Shown: positions 35,947 through 45,183, counted from the first letter of the stretch. The stretch is DNA of 64,000 nucleotides from Algoriphagus terrigena DSM 22685 (GCF_000429445.1 NZ_AUBW01000014.1:1-64000); one strand, 5' to 3'. The notes: generated by a model not told the origin, from the letters alone. Made by a program: numbers and translations.

Positions 35947-36929
35947 GAAAAAGCTTGATTTCGGTTATTATCCCCTGCTACAATGAGGCTGAAAATATCC
36001 CCACCTTAATTCGGAGAATTAACAAGGCCCTTCGCAACTATCACTATGAAGTAATCTTAGTTAATGACGGTAGCACGGACAACACTCTTCTTGAACTGGA
36101 ACTTGCGAGTCAAGGCAATGAACAAATTAAATATTTAAGCTTATCGAGAAACTTTGGTCATCAGACTGCACTGAAGGCGGGAATAGACTATGCCCGGGGG
36201 GACTGCTTGGTCACAATTGATGCTGATCTTCAAAAACCGCCGGAGCACATTCCTGCAATGATCACGCTTTGGCAGAAAGGATATGATATCGTCACCGCCA
36301 CCTGCGAAAATCAGGGGCAGTCCACGCTTTTCAAAAAATGGAGCTCCCGTGTGTACTATCGCGTGCTGTCCTGGCTGGCGGATCATCCGGTAATCTCACA
36401 GGGGGCAGACTTTAGACTGATCGACCGAAAAGTAGCCGACATTATAAGACGCATCCAGAGCCAGAATCTCTACCTGCGGGGAATTTTTTCCTGGATGGGT
36501 TTTTCTCAGACTACATACGTCTATTGTGAGGAAAAAAGACATGCAGGAAAGACTAAGTACGGCTTGGGAAAGATGCTCAGTCTTGCCAGCAACGGGATCA
36601 CTTCATTCAGCATCAAACCCTTACGACTTGCCTTGGCTTTGGGAGTGTTCTTCGCCTTCCTGGCCTTCGGCTACGGAATCTATGCGATAGTGGCGGTCTT
36701 CATAGGAAAGACCGTACAGGGGTGGGCTTCTTTAATTGCAAGCGTGGTGTTCCTATCCGGGATTCAATTGATCGTACTGGGAGTGATCGGAGAGTATGTG
36801 GGAAAGATCTATCGGGAACTTAACCAACGGCCGCTGTATCTAATTTCCAAAAGCAACTTGTCCGATCCCGTGGAAGACAACACCATTAACCAAAAATTAA
36901 AACAAGAAAGGAGGCCCGTCATGACTTAA
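35943..36929 (+). CDS. GT2 polyprenyl-phosphate glycosyltransferase (DPM1/GtrB-like)
   Basis: A 328-residue enzyme with a cytosolic GT2 domain (SVIIPCYNEAENIP at 8-21, NDGSTDNT near 43, the DADLQKPPEHIP metal-binding segment near 93) and two C-terminal transmembrane helices (about 230-300), the arrangement of GtrB and ArnC-like enzymes. It should load a sugar onto undecaprenyl phosphate. Its ATG overlaps the stop of the GT-C gene in an ATGA, so the pair is translationally coupled. Together they form a donor-plus-transferase unit for surface or protein glycosylation. Confidence 0.88.
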   Translation: MRKSLISVIIPCYNEAENIPTLIRRINKALRNYHYEVILVNDGSTDNTLLELELASQGNEQIKYLSLSRNFGHQTALKAGIDYARGDCLVTIDADLQKPPEHIPAMITLWQKGYDIVTATCENQGQSTLFKKWSSRVYYRVLSWLADHPVISQGADFRLIDRKVADIIRRIQSQNLYLRGIFSWMGFSQTTYVYCEEKRHAGKTKYGLGKMLSLASNGITSFSIKPLRLALALGVFFAFLAFGYGIYAIVAVFIGKTVQGWASLIASVVFLSGIQLIVLGVIGEYVGKIYRELNQRPLYLISKSNLSDPVEDNTINQKLKQERRPVMT

Positions 36930-37019
36930 ATTCAATTTACAATTTGGAACCAATTCCTGGAGTCTGGCCCAAAACGAAACTTATTTATTTCACTATTTCA
37001 CAACTTAACTAACAACAAC

Positions 37020-37259
37020 ATGAAACCCAATTTCAAAAAAATCGCAAAAGCCATGGCCATCGGCGTATTCTTTTTGGCACTATTCCTCAATATCAAAGTC
37101 AGCCTTGAAAACCCCTTTATAAGAGTGGACAACGCGGCGTTGGCGCAGACAAGTTCTAATTCACCAATCTGTTGCCAGTATACGGGAGCCTTTTGTACCG
37201 ACAAACTCGGAAATGCACACTCTGATAGCATACAGAGACCCGGACCGTATTGCTCATAA
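37020..37259 (+). CDS. NVEALA-like secreted Cys peptide 1
   Basis: A 79-residue peptide precursor. A basic start (MKPNFKKIAKA) precedes a hydrophobic core at 12-25, then a long polar stretch (SLENPFIRVDN) and AALAQ, the NVEALA-type motif with a likely signal-peptidase cut after Ala42. The mature part has four cysteines: 51, 52, 59 and 78; Cys51-x7-Cys59 is the spacing seen in all peptides of this region. It is 73% like the peptide at 38611 in the leader but different in the mature tail. A hairpin and a propeller lipoprotein gene follow. NVEALA peptides are known only as short Bacteroidota products of unknown role. Confidence 0.75.
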   Translation: MKPNFKKIAKAMAIGVFFLALFLNIKVSLENPFIRVDNAALAQTSSNSPICCQYTGAFCTDKLGNAHSDSIQRPGPYCS

Positions 37260-37287
37260 GTGCATTAATTTAAATGCAAGTTTTAAT

Positions 37288-37317
37288 GGGTGTCAATTGA
37301 TTGAATTCTTGACACCC
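37288..37317 (+). terminator. Hairpin between peptide gene and propeller gene
   Basis: A perfect 9-bp stem GGGTGTCAA (37288-37296) / TTGACACCC (37309-37317), without a long T run. It may act as a partial terminator or an RNA-stabilising end, so that the peptide mRNA exceeds that of the propeller gene. Confidence 0.65.
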
Positions 37318-37343
37318 CTTATTGAATTTCACCATATGAAAAA

Positions 37344-38393
37344 ATGAAAAAATTATATCTAGCGGCAGTTGTTATCTTAATCAGTTGTTCCCAGCCGAAT
37401 AAATCGTCGGACATTCTTGAACTAAAATTATCCGACTTTCAGAAAAAAGAAAACTTAAAAGGTGAAAAAATATTTTTCGACAGTCTTTTAAATCCCAGAA
37501 GAATTTTGTTGAAAAACGATATACTAGTGATATCAAGCAGAGAATCAGGCAATTTAATCCATTTAATAGATAAAAATAAGCTAGAATATCTCTCTAGTAA
37601 AGGAATCCAAGGAGATGGACCTGGAGAGATACGGTCAAGCATTTGGGAACTTGACAGAGGATTGAATGATTCAACTTTTTGGGCATACGACTTAAGTAGC
37701 AAATCTATTCATGAATATGCTTTATATAAGCAGAGTAAATACGCATCACGTACAATAAATCAAAAGCAAGATTGGTTTATGAGTTTTTCTAACCATTGGA
37801 TATCGCCGAATGAAATCATATCAAACGTTTCCCGGGATAATTATAAATTTGGAGTTTTTGACAGTTTAGGAAATAGGGTCAAATCATTTGGAAGTTGGTT
37901 CCCGGAAAAGGAAATAGACGAAAAAACCGGTCACTTGCTCTTACTTTTGAATCAAGGTCCTATCGAATTTAATTCTAAAAATCAAACACTGGTTCATAGT
38001 AGAATACAATACGAATTACTTGAAATAAGTAATTTAAAAACCGGTAAAACGTTCGGTATTTATGGACCAGAACTTTATGAAGTAAAGTACGACATTTTTG
38101 ATAGCGACGGACTTCCCGTGGCCAACGTAGATATCGATACACCGCAAGGATATAGTGATGTATTTGTTGGAGAAGAGTCAATATTCGCAATTTACATCGG
38201 GAAGACTCCAGCATCAATAAAGGCATCGGGGGAGAGTTCACGAACAATCTTTGAGTTTGATTTGGCAGGGAATCCACTTTCATTATTTGAATTAAACTAC
38301 CCGATACAATCAATAACAGTAGATGAAAAAGAAAAGAAAATCTATGCTATCACAGATGACAGAGAACCAGGGATTGCAGTTTTCAAATATTGA
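37344..38393 (+). CDS. 6-bladed beta-propeller lipoprotein (TolB-like, BF3164 type)
   Basis: A 349-residue lipoprotein with lipobox VILISCSQ (Cys15). The body is a repeated blade pattern; NPRRILLKNDILVISSRESGNLIHLIDKNKLEYLSSKGIQGDGPGE includes the G-x-GPGE turn typical of the TolB-like 6-bladed family (PF15869) near residue 95. It should sit on the membrane facing the periplasm or the cell surface. It lies between the two NVEALA-like peptide genes on the same strand, 84 bases after the first, an association I recall from other Bacteroidota. The ligand is unknown. Confidence 0.82.
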   Translation: MKKLYLAAVVILISCSQPNKSSDILELKLSDFQKKENLKGEKIFFDSLLNPRRILLKNDILVISSRESGNLIHLIDKNKLEYLSSKGIQGDGPGEIRSSIWELDRGLNDSTFWAYDLSSKSIHEYALYKQSKYASRTINQKQDWFMSFSNHWISPNEIISNVSRDNYKFGVFDSLGNRVKSFGSWFPEKEIDEKTGHLLLLLNQGPIEFNSKNQTLVHSRIQYELLEISNLKTGKTFGIYGPELYEVKYDIFDSDGLPVANVDIDTPQGYSDVFVGEESIFAIYIGKTPASIKASGESSRTIFEFDLAGNPLSLFELNYPIQSITVDEKEKKIYAITDDREPGIAVFKY

Positions 38394-38610
38394 AATAAGT
38401 ATGATAAATATTAATTTAATCGATCTATCTTCATATTTTTTTACTAGTTTCAATAGAACAGATCTCTTCCCGACATTGATTCGAAATCTAGTTCACATTG
38501 AACTAAACAATATGGGCAAAAGGTAGTATTTTCTTCGCAGCACAATCTCAAAATTCAATCTAACACGCTATTATTTCAAACAATTATTTCAAACTTAATT
38601 AACAAACAAA

Positions 38611-38847
38611 ATGAAACTAAAAATCCAAAAAATCGCAAAAGCCCTAGCTATAGGCGTATTCTTTATGGCACTCTTCCTGAACATCAAAATCAGCTTGGAA
38701 GATCCATTTATCCGGATGGATAGTGCAGCTTTGGCGCAGACCAGCTCCACGTCTTATGTATGTTGCCCAAGTGTGGGTTCCATTTGCATAGATAGATATG
38801 GAACTGCATATCTCGACGTTGTTTCAAGAGCGAATTCTTGCGGGTAA
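38611..38847 (+). CDS. NVEALA-like secreted Cys peptide 2
   Basis: A 78-residue paralogue of the peptide at 37020: the leader (KIAKALAIGVFFMALFLNIK, SLEDPFIRMDSAALAQ) is nearly the same, with the probable cut after Ala42. The mature part keeps the two adjacent cysteines 51 and 52, Cys59 and a last Cys77, but the residues between them have changed (CCPSVGSICIDRYGTAY against CCQYTGAFCTDKLGNAH). A conserved leader with a diverging mature part is the pattern of secreted signalling or toxin-like peptides. A strong terminator follows. Confidence 0.75.
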   Translation: MKLKIQKIAKALAIGVFFMALFLNIKISLEDPFIRMDSAALAQTSSTSYVCCPSVGSICIDRYGTAYLDVVSRANSCG

Positions 38848-38931
38848 TTAAAAATTTCTCTTGCAGAGGAACGGCATAAGAAAGTACTTCTTTATAATGC
38901 TCGGTCTAACCGACCAAATAGATAGTTTTTT

Positions 38932-38970
38932 GTTCCAGGTCATAAGCTTTTAAAATGACCTGGAACTTTT
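38932..38970 (+). terminator. Strong terminator after peptide 2
   Basis: Perfect 12-bp stem GTTCCAGGTCAT (38932-38943) / ATGACCTGGAAC (38955-38966) followed by TTTT. Confidence 0.85.
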
Positions 38971-39393
38971 ACTTAACTTGAACTATTCTAAAAAGGCAAA
39001 TATTTTTCACTAGTTATGCCTACATATCACTTTTGCATGACATGAATTATAATTTATACTTACTATAAGCAGAAAATCCAGCCTACACATGCCGAGTCTT
39101 TTTCGAAAAACGACTAGTATAGGCGCTTAACCTCTTCAAATTGGGCCGTGATCTGGGCGGCTTAATAGCCTGCGAAGGGACCCCGGTCAACTTCGCTCTG
39201 CTTCTCCCCCTTCTTCAAATTTTTCTTTAACTATCCTCTAGGCGCGGCACAACTTCTTTGTCCTACTTTTGCCTGCCAATCAACAAATCGGTTGTTTCAA
39301 CCGAACTCCTGGTCCCATCATAGACATTGATTGACTTAAACTTCGGACTTGCCTCGATAAACATGAGCTCATCAATGCGTTTCCTCTCCAGTG
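38971..39393. other. Intergenic debris
   Basis: No gene supported. The second half becomes more GC-rich shortly before the istB remnant and is probably mobile-element debris that can no longer be identified. Confidence 0.35.
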
Positions 39394-39723
39394 GACAGCA
39401 AAGGGCGCAAAGTCATCTGCGTAAAACCATCCGGCTGGTTGTCCAGCTCAAGTGGCCAAGGCCGATGGCTCTGCAATCATAGAAGTGCTCCGACTGGAAA
39501 AGCTGAACATCTTGATCCTAAACGACTTATGGAAGTCCTGGACAGAATCGTCCACGACGCACACCACATCGAACTCCAGGGATAGTCCCTGAAAACAAAA
39601 AATCAATTCCGGAAATCAAAAACACTATAGCGATGTAAGTCCACTATTCTCACACCGAAAAATCACCTAACTCTGCAGGGAACTTTACAACGCTGATTGT
39701 GTTCACTTTGATCGCTATATGTA
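39394..39723 (+). pseudogene. IS21-type remnant (istB fragment and right end)
   Basis: This stretch aligns by eye with 45550-46029 of the IS21 element: first istB codons (GSAI, LRLEKL, then LDRIVHDAH and IELQG in shifted frames), then the non-coding right end up to ATCGCTATATG. About 150 bases of istB between its DDF motif and the C-terminus are missing, and there are several frameshifts. It is a different, older copy than the one at 43537. Confidence 0.75.
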
Positions 39724-39769
39724 ATTGTCTAACTTACCCCAGCCAGTACAAATGACAGAGATTTCCTCA

Positions 39770-39990
39770 GACAGCTTAGTGCCCGAAAAGGGAGCATTCA
39801 TATCTTCGATAAGGCCTGTCAACTGTGGTATCTATAAACAATGGAGTAAAACAGGCGTATTTTTTTGTAACCCGACTCAACGACAGTACGAGCTTCGAAG
39901 TGATCAGGGAAGTCCGGCAGGAAGTTCATGAGTATTTGGCCGGCGGAGTGATTCTGGATCTGTAAATTGAGCTGAAAAACAAAAGAAAGC
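39770..39990 (+). pseudogene. IS4-like transposase remnant
   Basis: In broken frames one reads (G)AF, IFDKACQLWYL, then FFVTRLNDSTSFEVIREV and VILDL-IELKNK. This matches the pattern of the middle of DDE transposases of the IS4 kind (GAFYVFDKxY... FFVTRxKDN...). Stops and frameshifts make it non-functional. No terminal repeats could be assigned. Confidence 0.5.
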
Positions 39991-40038
39991 CATTGGGAAA
40001 TGGTTTCTCCAGTATAAAATGAATTATATTAAGAAATG

Positions 40039-40076
40039 AAAATGGGTAATCTGTTGGTTACAAATTAACCCATTTT
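40039..40076 (-). terminator. Hairpin after Cys peptide A1
   Basis: AAAATGGGT (40039-40047) pairs with ACCCATTTT (40068-40076), about 35 bases after the stop of the minus-strand peptide gene. The same hairpin follows the two other A-type peptides. Confidence 0.7.
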
Positions 40077-40111
40077 ACCATCATTGATTACGGAAAAGGA
40101 TAAAACAATTC

Positions 40112-40330
40112 TTAATCCTGTTCCTCCTCCCAGATTTTAGCTTCATACCCATGATAGATGTTACCTGTACCCGATGATCTGCAATCATTATTTGAAACTG
40201 GTTTACAATAATGGGTTGCTGAAGATGTAAGGTCTTTGTAATTGGTCGAAGCAGAAAAGTTGTAAGAACTTAATGAAAACGCCAAACTAAGACCGAGACA
40301 TCCGAAAATTGAATAGGTTAATTTTTTCAT
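40112..40330 (-). CDS. TGN-type secreted Cys peptide A1
   Basis: A 72-residue precursor with basic start and hydrophobic core (MKKLTYSIFGCLGLSLAFSL), probable cut near NFSA, and a mature part NYKDLTSSATHYC. Cys42-x7-Cys50 is followed by RSSGTGNIYHGYEAKIWEEEQD. I recognise no family. It is 94% the same as A2 at 40908, and shares TSS-x-C-x7-C-x4-TGN-aromatic-x-GY with three others. It has a perfect Bacteroidota promoter and its own terminator, so it is very likely expressed. Disulfide-bonded extracellular peptide is the most natural reading; target unknown. Confidence 0.7.
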   Translation of the reverse strand: MKKLTYSIFGCLGLSLAFSLSSYNFSASTNYKDLTSSATHYCKPVSNNDCRSSGTGNIYHGYEAKIWEEEQD

Positions 40331-40372
40331 TTTTTTTTAGTTTTGTTTAAAATATAATTTTACCTAGGTGAT

Positions 40373-40403
40373 CAAATATATTAAAAATATAAAATTTTGC
40401 AAA
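40373..40403 (-). promoter_or_regulatory. Bacteroidota-type promoter of peptide A1
   Basis: On the minus strand: TTTG (40403-40400), 19 bases, TATATTTG (40380-40373). This is an exact fit to the TTTG-N19-TAnnTTTG consensus. Transcription should start within a CCTAGGTGATCA region 40-50 bases before the ATG. Confidence 0.8.
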
Positions 40404-40833
40404 AATAGTTGAGAATTTATCATGACTTTTTTCAACTTTTTATGTGATTTAAAAAATAATTGACCCTGCTACTTGTGTCACCGTTACAGTACATGGTGGA
40501 GTGGAATTAGGTTGGAGTCATTGGACGTCAGCGGAGTGCTCACACCTTGCATATTGCTCGCTATTAGTAGCTCTTTAAGCATAGCTTCCAACCAGTGAGT
40601 TTCCAGACCATAGTCAAATCCCAATTAGACTAAACATTCCTTACCATATTGTTGGTAAGTTGTATCTCGGGAAGACTTGGCCAAAGGAAAATGCTATATT
40701 TTACCGCTTCTAAACTACAATATTTTATAAATTCAACATTCAACTACAAAAAAAAACTCCATACATCAATTAAAAGTAGATTAACCATTCTATTGCTTAA
40801 TTTGCGTGATAGAAAACAATTATGTAAAGAATG

Positions 40834-40872
40834 AAAATGGGCAAATCTGTTGGTTACAAATCCACCCATTTT
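40834..40872 (-). terminator. Hairpin after Cys peptide A2
   Basis: AAAATGGG (40834-40841) pairs with CCCATTTT (40865-40872); same position relative to the gene as in unit 1. Confidence 0.7.
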
Positions 40873-40907
40873 ACCATCATTGACTACGGAAAAGGATAAA
40901 AAAATTC

Positions 40908-41126
40908 TTAATCCTGCTCCTCCTCCCAGATTTTAGCTTCATACCCATGATACACGTTACCTGTACCCGATGATCTGCAATCAATATTTGAAGCCGGTTT
41001 ACAATAATAGGTTGCTGAAGATGTAAGGTCCTTGTAATTGGTCGAAGCAGAAAAGTTGTAAGAACTTAATGAAAACGCCAAACTAAGACCGAAACATGCG
41101 AAAATTGAATAGGTTAATTTTTTCAT
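40908..41126 (-). CDS. TGN-type secreted Cys peptide A2
   Basis: A 72-residue near-copy of A1 with a handful of changes (F10A, G-to-F at 12, H40Y, V45A, N48I, I58V). The changes avoid the cysteines (42, 50) and the GTGN-x-Y-x-GY tail, which suggests that both copies are kept by selection, although too few differences exist to be sure. The signal sequence is intact, and promoter and hairpin match those of A1. This is the copy whose upstream flank is interrupted by the IS3 element. Confidence 0.7.
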   Translation of the reverse strand: MKKLTYSIFACFGLSLAFSLSSYNFSASTNYKDLTSSATYYCKPASNIDCRSSGTGNVYHGYEAKIWEEEQD

Positions 41127-41168
41127 TTTTTTTTAGTTTTGTTTAAATTTTAATTTTTCCTAGGTAAT

Positions 41169-41199
41169 CAAATATATTAAAAATTTAAAATTCTGCAAA
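41169..41199 (-). promoter_or_regulatory. Bacteroidota-type promoter of peptide A2
   Basis: TTTG (41199-41196), 19 bases, TATATTTG (41176-41169) on the minus strand; exact consensus, same place as in unit 1. Confidence 0.8.
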
Positions 41200-41704
41200 A
41201 ATAGTTGAAAATTTATTATGTCTTTTTCCCAACTTTTTATGTGATTTAAGACGATCTGATCCTGAGACTTGTGTCACCTTTACAGTACATGGTGAAGTGG
41301 AATTACATTGGAGCCACTAGACATCAGCTGAGTGGTCATACCCGGCATACTACTCGCTATTAGTAGATCTTTAAGTATAGCTTCAAACCAGTGAGTTTTC
41401 CGAACATAGTCAAATTTCAGTTAAACTAAATACTGTTCACGTACCGTCGGTAAGTTATAGCTCGGGAAGACTTGGCCAAAGGAAAGTTCTATATTTTATC
41501 GCTTCTAAATGACAATATTCTCGTATTAGAGTTTCAGCAAAAAACTGATAAGGTCCTGTTTCATCTTCTTTTGATTCAGCCAAAATATAACCAGCTTGAA
41601 TTTAAGAGTCTTTTTGACTGGAATTTGTTCCTACAGCTTTGAAGCTCCCTCAATTGTTGGCCATTTGAGAGTTGAATTGAAATCATCAAGTTTAAATGGT
41701 TATT

Positions 41705-41968
41705 ATGAAAAAGTCGAAATTCACAGAAACACAGATCTTCACGGCGATCAAAGCTCATAAGGTCCACAGAAAAGTAGAAGAAATCTGCTGGGAGATGGAA
41801 ATGACCCCCACCACTTTTTATAAATGGAAACAGCGTTATGGCGGGATGGAAGCCAGTGAGGTCAAAAAGCTGAAAGAACTTCAGGAAGAGAATTCCCGCT
41901 TGAAGCGGATGTTTGCCGATGAGCTGGTGCATGAGGCACTCAAGGATGCGGTGGCAAAAAAGCTCTGA
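41705..41968 (+). CDS. IS3-family transposase OrfA
   Basis: An 87-residue DNA-binding subunit. The helix-turn-helix is KFTETQIFTAIKAHKVHRKVEEICWEMEMTPTTFYKWKQRYGGM, followed by the leucine-zipper-like ASEVKKLKELQEENSRLKRMFADE. Start ATG at 41705 preferred over 41696. In the IS3 family OrfA is joined to OrfB by a frameshift to give the active transposase; here OrfB is damaged, so OrfA could at most bind the ends. Confidence 0.88.
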   Translation: MKKSKFTETQIFTAIKAHKVHRKVEEICWEMEMTPTTFYKWKQRYGGMEASEVKKLKELQEENSRLKRMFADELVHEALKDAVAKKL

Positions 41969-42722
41969 CGCCTGATGAAAAAGGCATGCTGGTTCAGTTC
42001 ATGGTCGAAGAACATGGAGTGAGCCAACGTCAGGCGTGTAAGACGGTCAGCGTGCCGAAGAACTGGTAGAGAAATACCCTGCCATTGGTTTTTGGCATTC
42101 CCATTACCGCCTTCGCAGAAAAGGCCACCTGTGGAACCGCAAAAAAGTCTACCGCATCTATTCTGCCATGGGACTGAATATCAGGCGCAGACACAAAAAG
42201 CGGCTACCGGCAAGGACCAAACAGGCTCTATTTAGGCCAGAATCGATCAATCAGGTCTGGTCTGTCGACTTCATGAGCGATAGCCTTTGGAGCGGCAAGC
42301 ACTTCCGGGTGCTCAACATTATGGATGACTATAACCGGGAAATGCTGGCCATGGAAGTGGATTTTTCGCTTCCCGCACCACGGGTGGTCCGAGTCCTGGA
42401 GTTTCTTGAGCTGGTCCGGGGACTTCCTAAAATGATCCGCGTGGACAACGGTCCTGAGTTTATCTCCCGGTTGTTGGATCAATGGTGTAGGGAAAAGGGC
42501 ATCGAGCTGGTCTTTATCCAGCCAGGAAAACCGATGCAGAACGGCTATGTGGAACGCTGCAATGGATCAGTCCGAAAAGAACTGCTCAACGCCAATGTAT
42601 TCAATACGCTGGATGAGGTCAGGGAAAAAGCGCAGGAATGGATGGAAGACTATAATTGGGAAAGGCCCCATGAGGCCCTCGGTTATCAGACTCCCTTTGA
42701 CTTATTGGAACAACTAAAATGA
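41969..42722 (+). pseudogene. IS3-family transposase OrfB, broken by an internal deletion
   Basis: The OrfB frame begins TPDEKGMLVQFMVEEHGVSQRQACKTVS and is lost near 42049; it resumes in another frame with EELVEKYPAIGFWHSHYRLRRKGHL and continues intact from 42168 (MGLNIRRRHKK) through the DDE catalytic core: SVDFMSDSL (Asp), RVDNGPEF (Asp), NGYVERCNGSVRKELL (Glu). By comparison with related elements about 20-25 residues are missing at the joint, plus a frame change. The catalytic residues survive but no continuous protein can be made. Confidence 0.82.
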
Positions 42723-43068
42723 ATACATCTTTTTCTTTCCAACCGTTAAGCAGCGCAAAAGTGAATACGGAAAGCAGCTCAAGACCGGTTGGCCCAAGCC
42801 AACCGCTCGCCTTGGTCTTGAACTGCTTGGAGTATTCACTTACCTTCGCTTATCGGGTGAAAAGTAAACTTTTGAGTGGCCCAATTTTCGGGGGAGCTTA
42901 CAGACTCCACAAACTATCCGTCATCCATTTCGAGTACTTTTTGAAAAATCTTTTTAACTTGTCTTACCTTAAAAAATCATTTGATTGAATTCAAGGCAGA
43001 ACAATAAATTCTAATTTTTCAAATTTAGATATCTCAACAATAAATTATTGATAAACAGTGGAGCAAAA

Positions 43069-43287
43069 TCACTGGTCCACTGGCTCTGGAGGCACTCCAT
43101 AACCAATAAAAATATTCCCAGTTGATTCCACACGACAATCTGTGTTAGCTTTCTTTACACAAGGGATATCGCTTCCTAAAGAAGTCAGTTCCTTTAAATC
43201 CGACAACTCTGTAAAACTAAAAGAACTTAAGGACATCGAAGTTCCTAGAAACAATACGATTAATGCGGGATAGAAAATTTTTTTCAT
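43069..43287 (-). CDS. TGN-type secreted Cys peptide B1
   Basis: A 72-residue precursor starting at ATG 43287 (MKKIFYPALIVLFLGTSMSLSSF). The mature part carries ELTSLGSDIPCVKKANTDC: Cys43-x7-Cys51, then RVESTGNIFIGYGVPPEPVDQ. It belongs to the same family as A1-A3 (LTS, C-x7-C, TGN-aromatic-x-GY) but forms a second type with the copy at 51797. Its upstream flank is the 3' end of an RND gene copy that has been cut off by IS21, so it has lost any promoter located in that operon; none with a perfect fit was found close by. Confidence 0.65.
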   Translation of the reverse strand: MKKIFYPALIVLFLGTSMSLSSFSFTELSDLKELTSLGSDIPCVKKANTDCRVESTGNIFIGYGVPPEPVDQ

Positions 43288-43369
43288 CTTTTTGACGTTG
43301 TTTTCGTTGTGAATCATTTATTTGAAATTTAAAATATATTTTTAATAATACTACTTACTTTTTAAATTT

Positions 43370-43536
43370 TTTTTCAAAAATACGTTCCTTCTAGATCAGG
43401 ACCGGAAGTATCCAGAAAACTCCCACCAAACTGAATATCAATACTCCTATCGTTTCGATTGCCAGCGAAAATCAGAAAATCTCAATTTGCACCTCAATCA
43501 GTAATGGTACCAAAGCAAGTCGAAAACACCGTCAGG
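43370..43536 (-). pseudogene. RND permease 3'-end fragment, truncated by IS21
   Basis: The stretch aligns with 52090-52266, the last codons of the intact RND permease (for example CCGGAAGTATCCAGAAAAC and GATTGCCAGCGAAAA are shared). It stops abruptly at the left end of the IS21 element, and the missing part does not continue beyond the right end. It therefore marks one edge of the duplicated block. Confidence 0.82.
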
Positions 43537-43710
43537 TGCAAAAAACGACGAAGTTGACCCCCGGCTGACGATTTAAACTGACCCCCGTCTGACGATACAA
43601 ATTGCCCCCCGTTTGGCGGAGCAAACTGACCCCCGTCAGAAGTATTTTTTTGGAAAGGGAATAGGAGGCTTTTAGGGCCTGTTGGAAGTGTGAACAACGA
43701 CACATTTTCA

Positions 43711-45166
43711 ATGGCCAATCGCCCCCTCACTATGAATAAGATCAAGCAAATTTTACGAGGCCATTTCGAAGGTCACGGCAGCAAGCAGCTGAGCAAAATG
43801 ACCGGAGTCTCCCGCAATACGGTCAAGTCCTATCTGCGGCGTTTTCAGGAGACGGGGATGCGCTTCGATGAGGTAAATCAGCTCTCCGAGCAGGCCTTGG
43901 CCGAGCTGATCCTGGGGCCTCCGGCCCCTGTTCTGCAAAGCGACCGGCTGGAAGTTCTGCTCCCGATGTTGCCAGGGTTTGTCAAAGAACTACGTGGGCA
44001 GGCAGAGTCTGACGATGCATTTTGACCACCCGGCAGGCGAAAAAGTGTTCATCGACTATGCAGGCAAAAAACTCCACGTAACCGATCCGGACACCGGCGA
44101 ATATGTTCCGGCAGAGGTGTTTGTAGCCACGCTGGGCTGCAGCCAGTACACCTACGTAGAGGCCACTTACAGTCAGAAGAAGCCGGACTTTATCCAAAGC
44201 TGCCGGCGCATGCTGGAGTTCTTTGGCGGCGTGCCCCGGGTAATCGTCCCGGACAACCTCCGGTCAGCGGTCACCAAAGGCAGCAAGTATTCCCCGGTCA
44301 TCAACGAGACTTTTGAAACTTTTGCCGAACACTACAATACCACGATCCTTCCCACCAGACCCCGTCAGCCCAGAGAAAAGTCCCTGGTAGAGGGTGCGGT
44401 CAGACAGGTCTATCAGCGGATCTATACCGAGCTCCACGGGAAGGTGTTTCTGTCTCTGGAAAGCCTCAACCAGGCGCTTGCCCCACTGGTAAACAAGTAC
44501 AACGACTACGCCCTGCGAGGCGAGGAAAGCCGCCGGGAGCAGTTTGAAACCCTGGAACGCAGCACCCTGCTGGCACTCCCCGAGCTCCCTTACCTGCTGA
44601 TGAGCGTCAAGGTCTGCACCGTGATGAAGAACACCCACATCTATCTGGGGGAGGACAAACACTACTACAGCGTACCCCATCAGTACATGGGGAAAAAAGT
44701 AAAAGTCCTCTACAATGACAACCGGGTAGAGATCTACCATCACTACCATCCGATCGCCAAACACTCCCGGGACCTGCGAAAACACAAGTACACCACCTCA
44801 CAGGAGCACCTGGCCGGAAACCACCAGTATGTCTCGGGCTGGAGTTCGGAGTTCTTTGCCGGGGAAGGAAACAAAATCAGTCCCGAAGTCGGGACGTTTC
44901 TGGCAAAACTGATGGAGGCCATTCCCCATCCCGAGCAAGGCTATCGGTCCTGTTTGGGCATTCTAAATCTGTCCCGCAAAGCCGGCCCACAGCGAATCTC
45001 CGGAGCCTGCAAAAGAGCCGCTGAATATGGCGTCTACACCTATTCGATGATCATGCAGATCCTTTCCAAAAACCTCGACTCGATCCCCTTTGCCGACGAG
45101 CAGCTGGACGAATCCTCCCAGATGCCCGAACACCACAACATCCGTGGCAACAAATACTTCAGTTAA
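43711..45166 (+). pseudogene. istA: istA transposase, broken by an internal deletion
   Basis: The N-terminal part (43711 onward: MANRPLTMNKIKQILRGH, HTH LSKMTGVSRNTVKSYLRRF) runs to LPGFVKEL near 43990; the rest resumes in another frame with VGRQSLTMHFDHPAGEKVFIDYAGK and continues to 45166 with the DDE-type catalytic segments (FIDYAGKK; VIVPDNLRSAV; REKSLVEGAVRQVYQRI). Related IstA proteins carry about 30-40 more residues at the joint. So the DNA-binding and catalytic parts are both present but cannot be made as one chain. Confidence 0.82.
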
Positions 45167-45183
45167 TCCAAATCCCGATTCCA

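Larger units (their letters stand above)
40019..41520. repeat. Two tandem 796-base units, each with an A-type peptide gene
   Basis: Unit 1 (about 40019-40815) and unit 2 (about 40815 to beyond 41520) align throughout: terminator, peptide gene, promoter, and some 300 bases of non-coding sequence with constant blocks such as ACTTGTGTCACC, TACAGTACATGGTG and CTCGCTATTAGTAG. Peptide starts are 796 bases apart. A third, more diverged copy is at 50820-51560. Confidence 0.85.
41637..42900 (+). mobile_element. Defective IS3-family insertion sequence (about 1264 bp)
   Basis: The ends form an imperfect inverted repeat: left AAGCTCCC-TC-AATTG...GGCCA (from about 41642) and right, read inward, AAGCTCCCCCGAAAATTGGGCCA. 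The flanking peptide block resumes exactly on both sides when compared with the uninterrupted copy near 51625-51650, and CAG on each side (41634-41636, 42901-42903) may be a 3-base target duplication. Ends are certain to within a few bases. It is more GC-rich than its surroundings, a sign of recent arrival. The transposase gene is broken. Confidence 0.85.
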
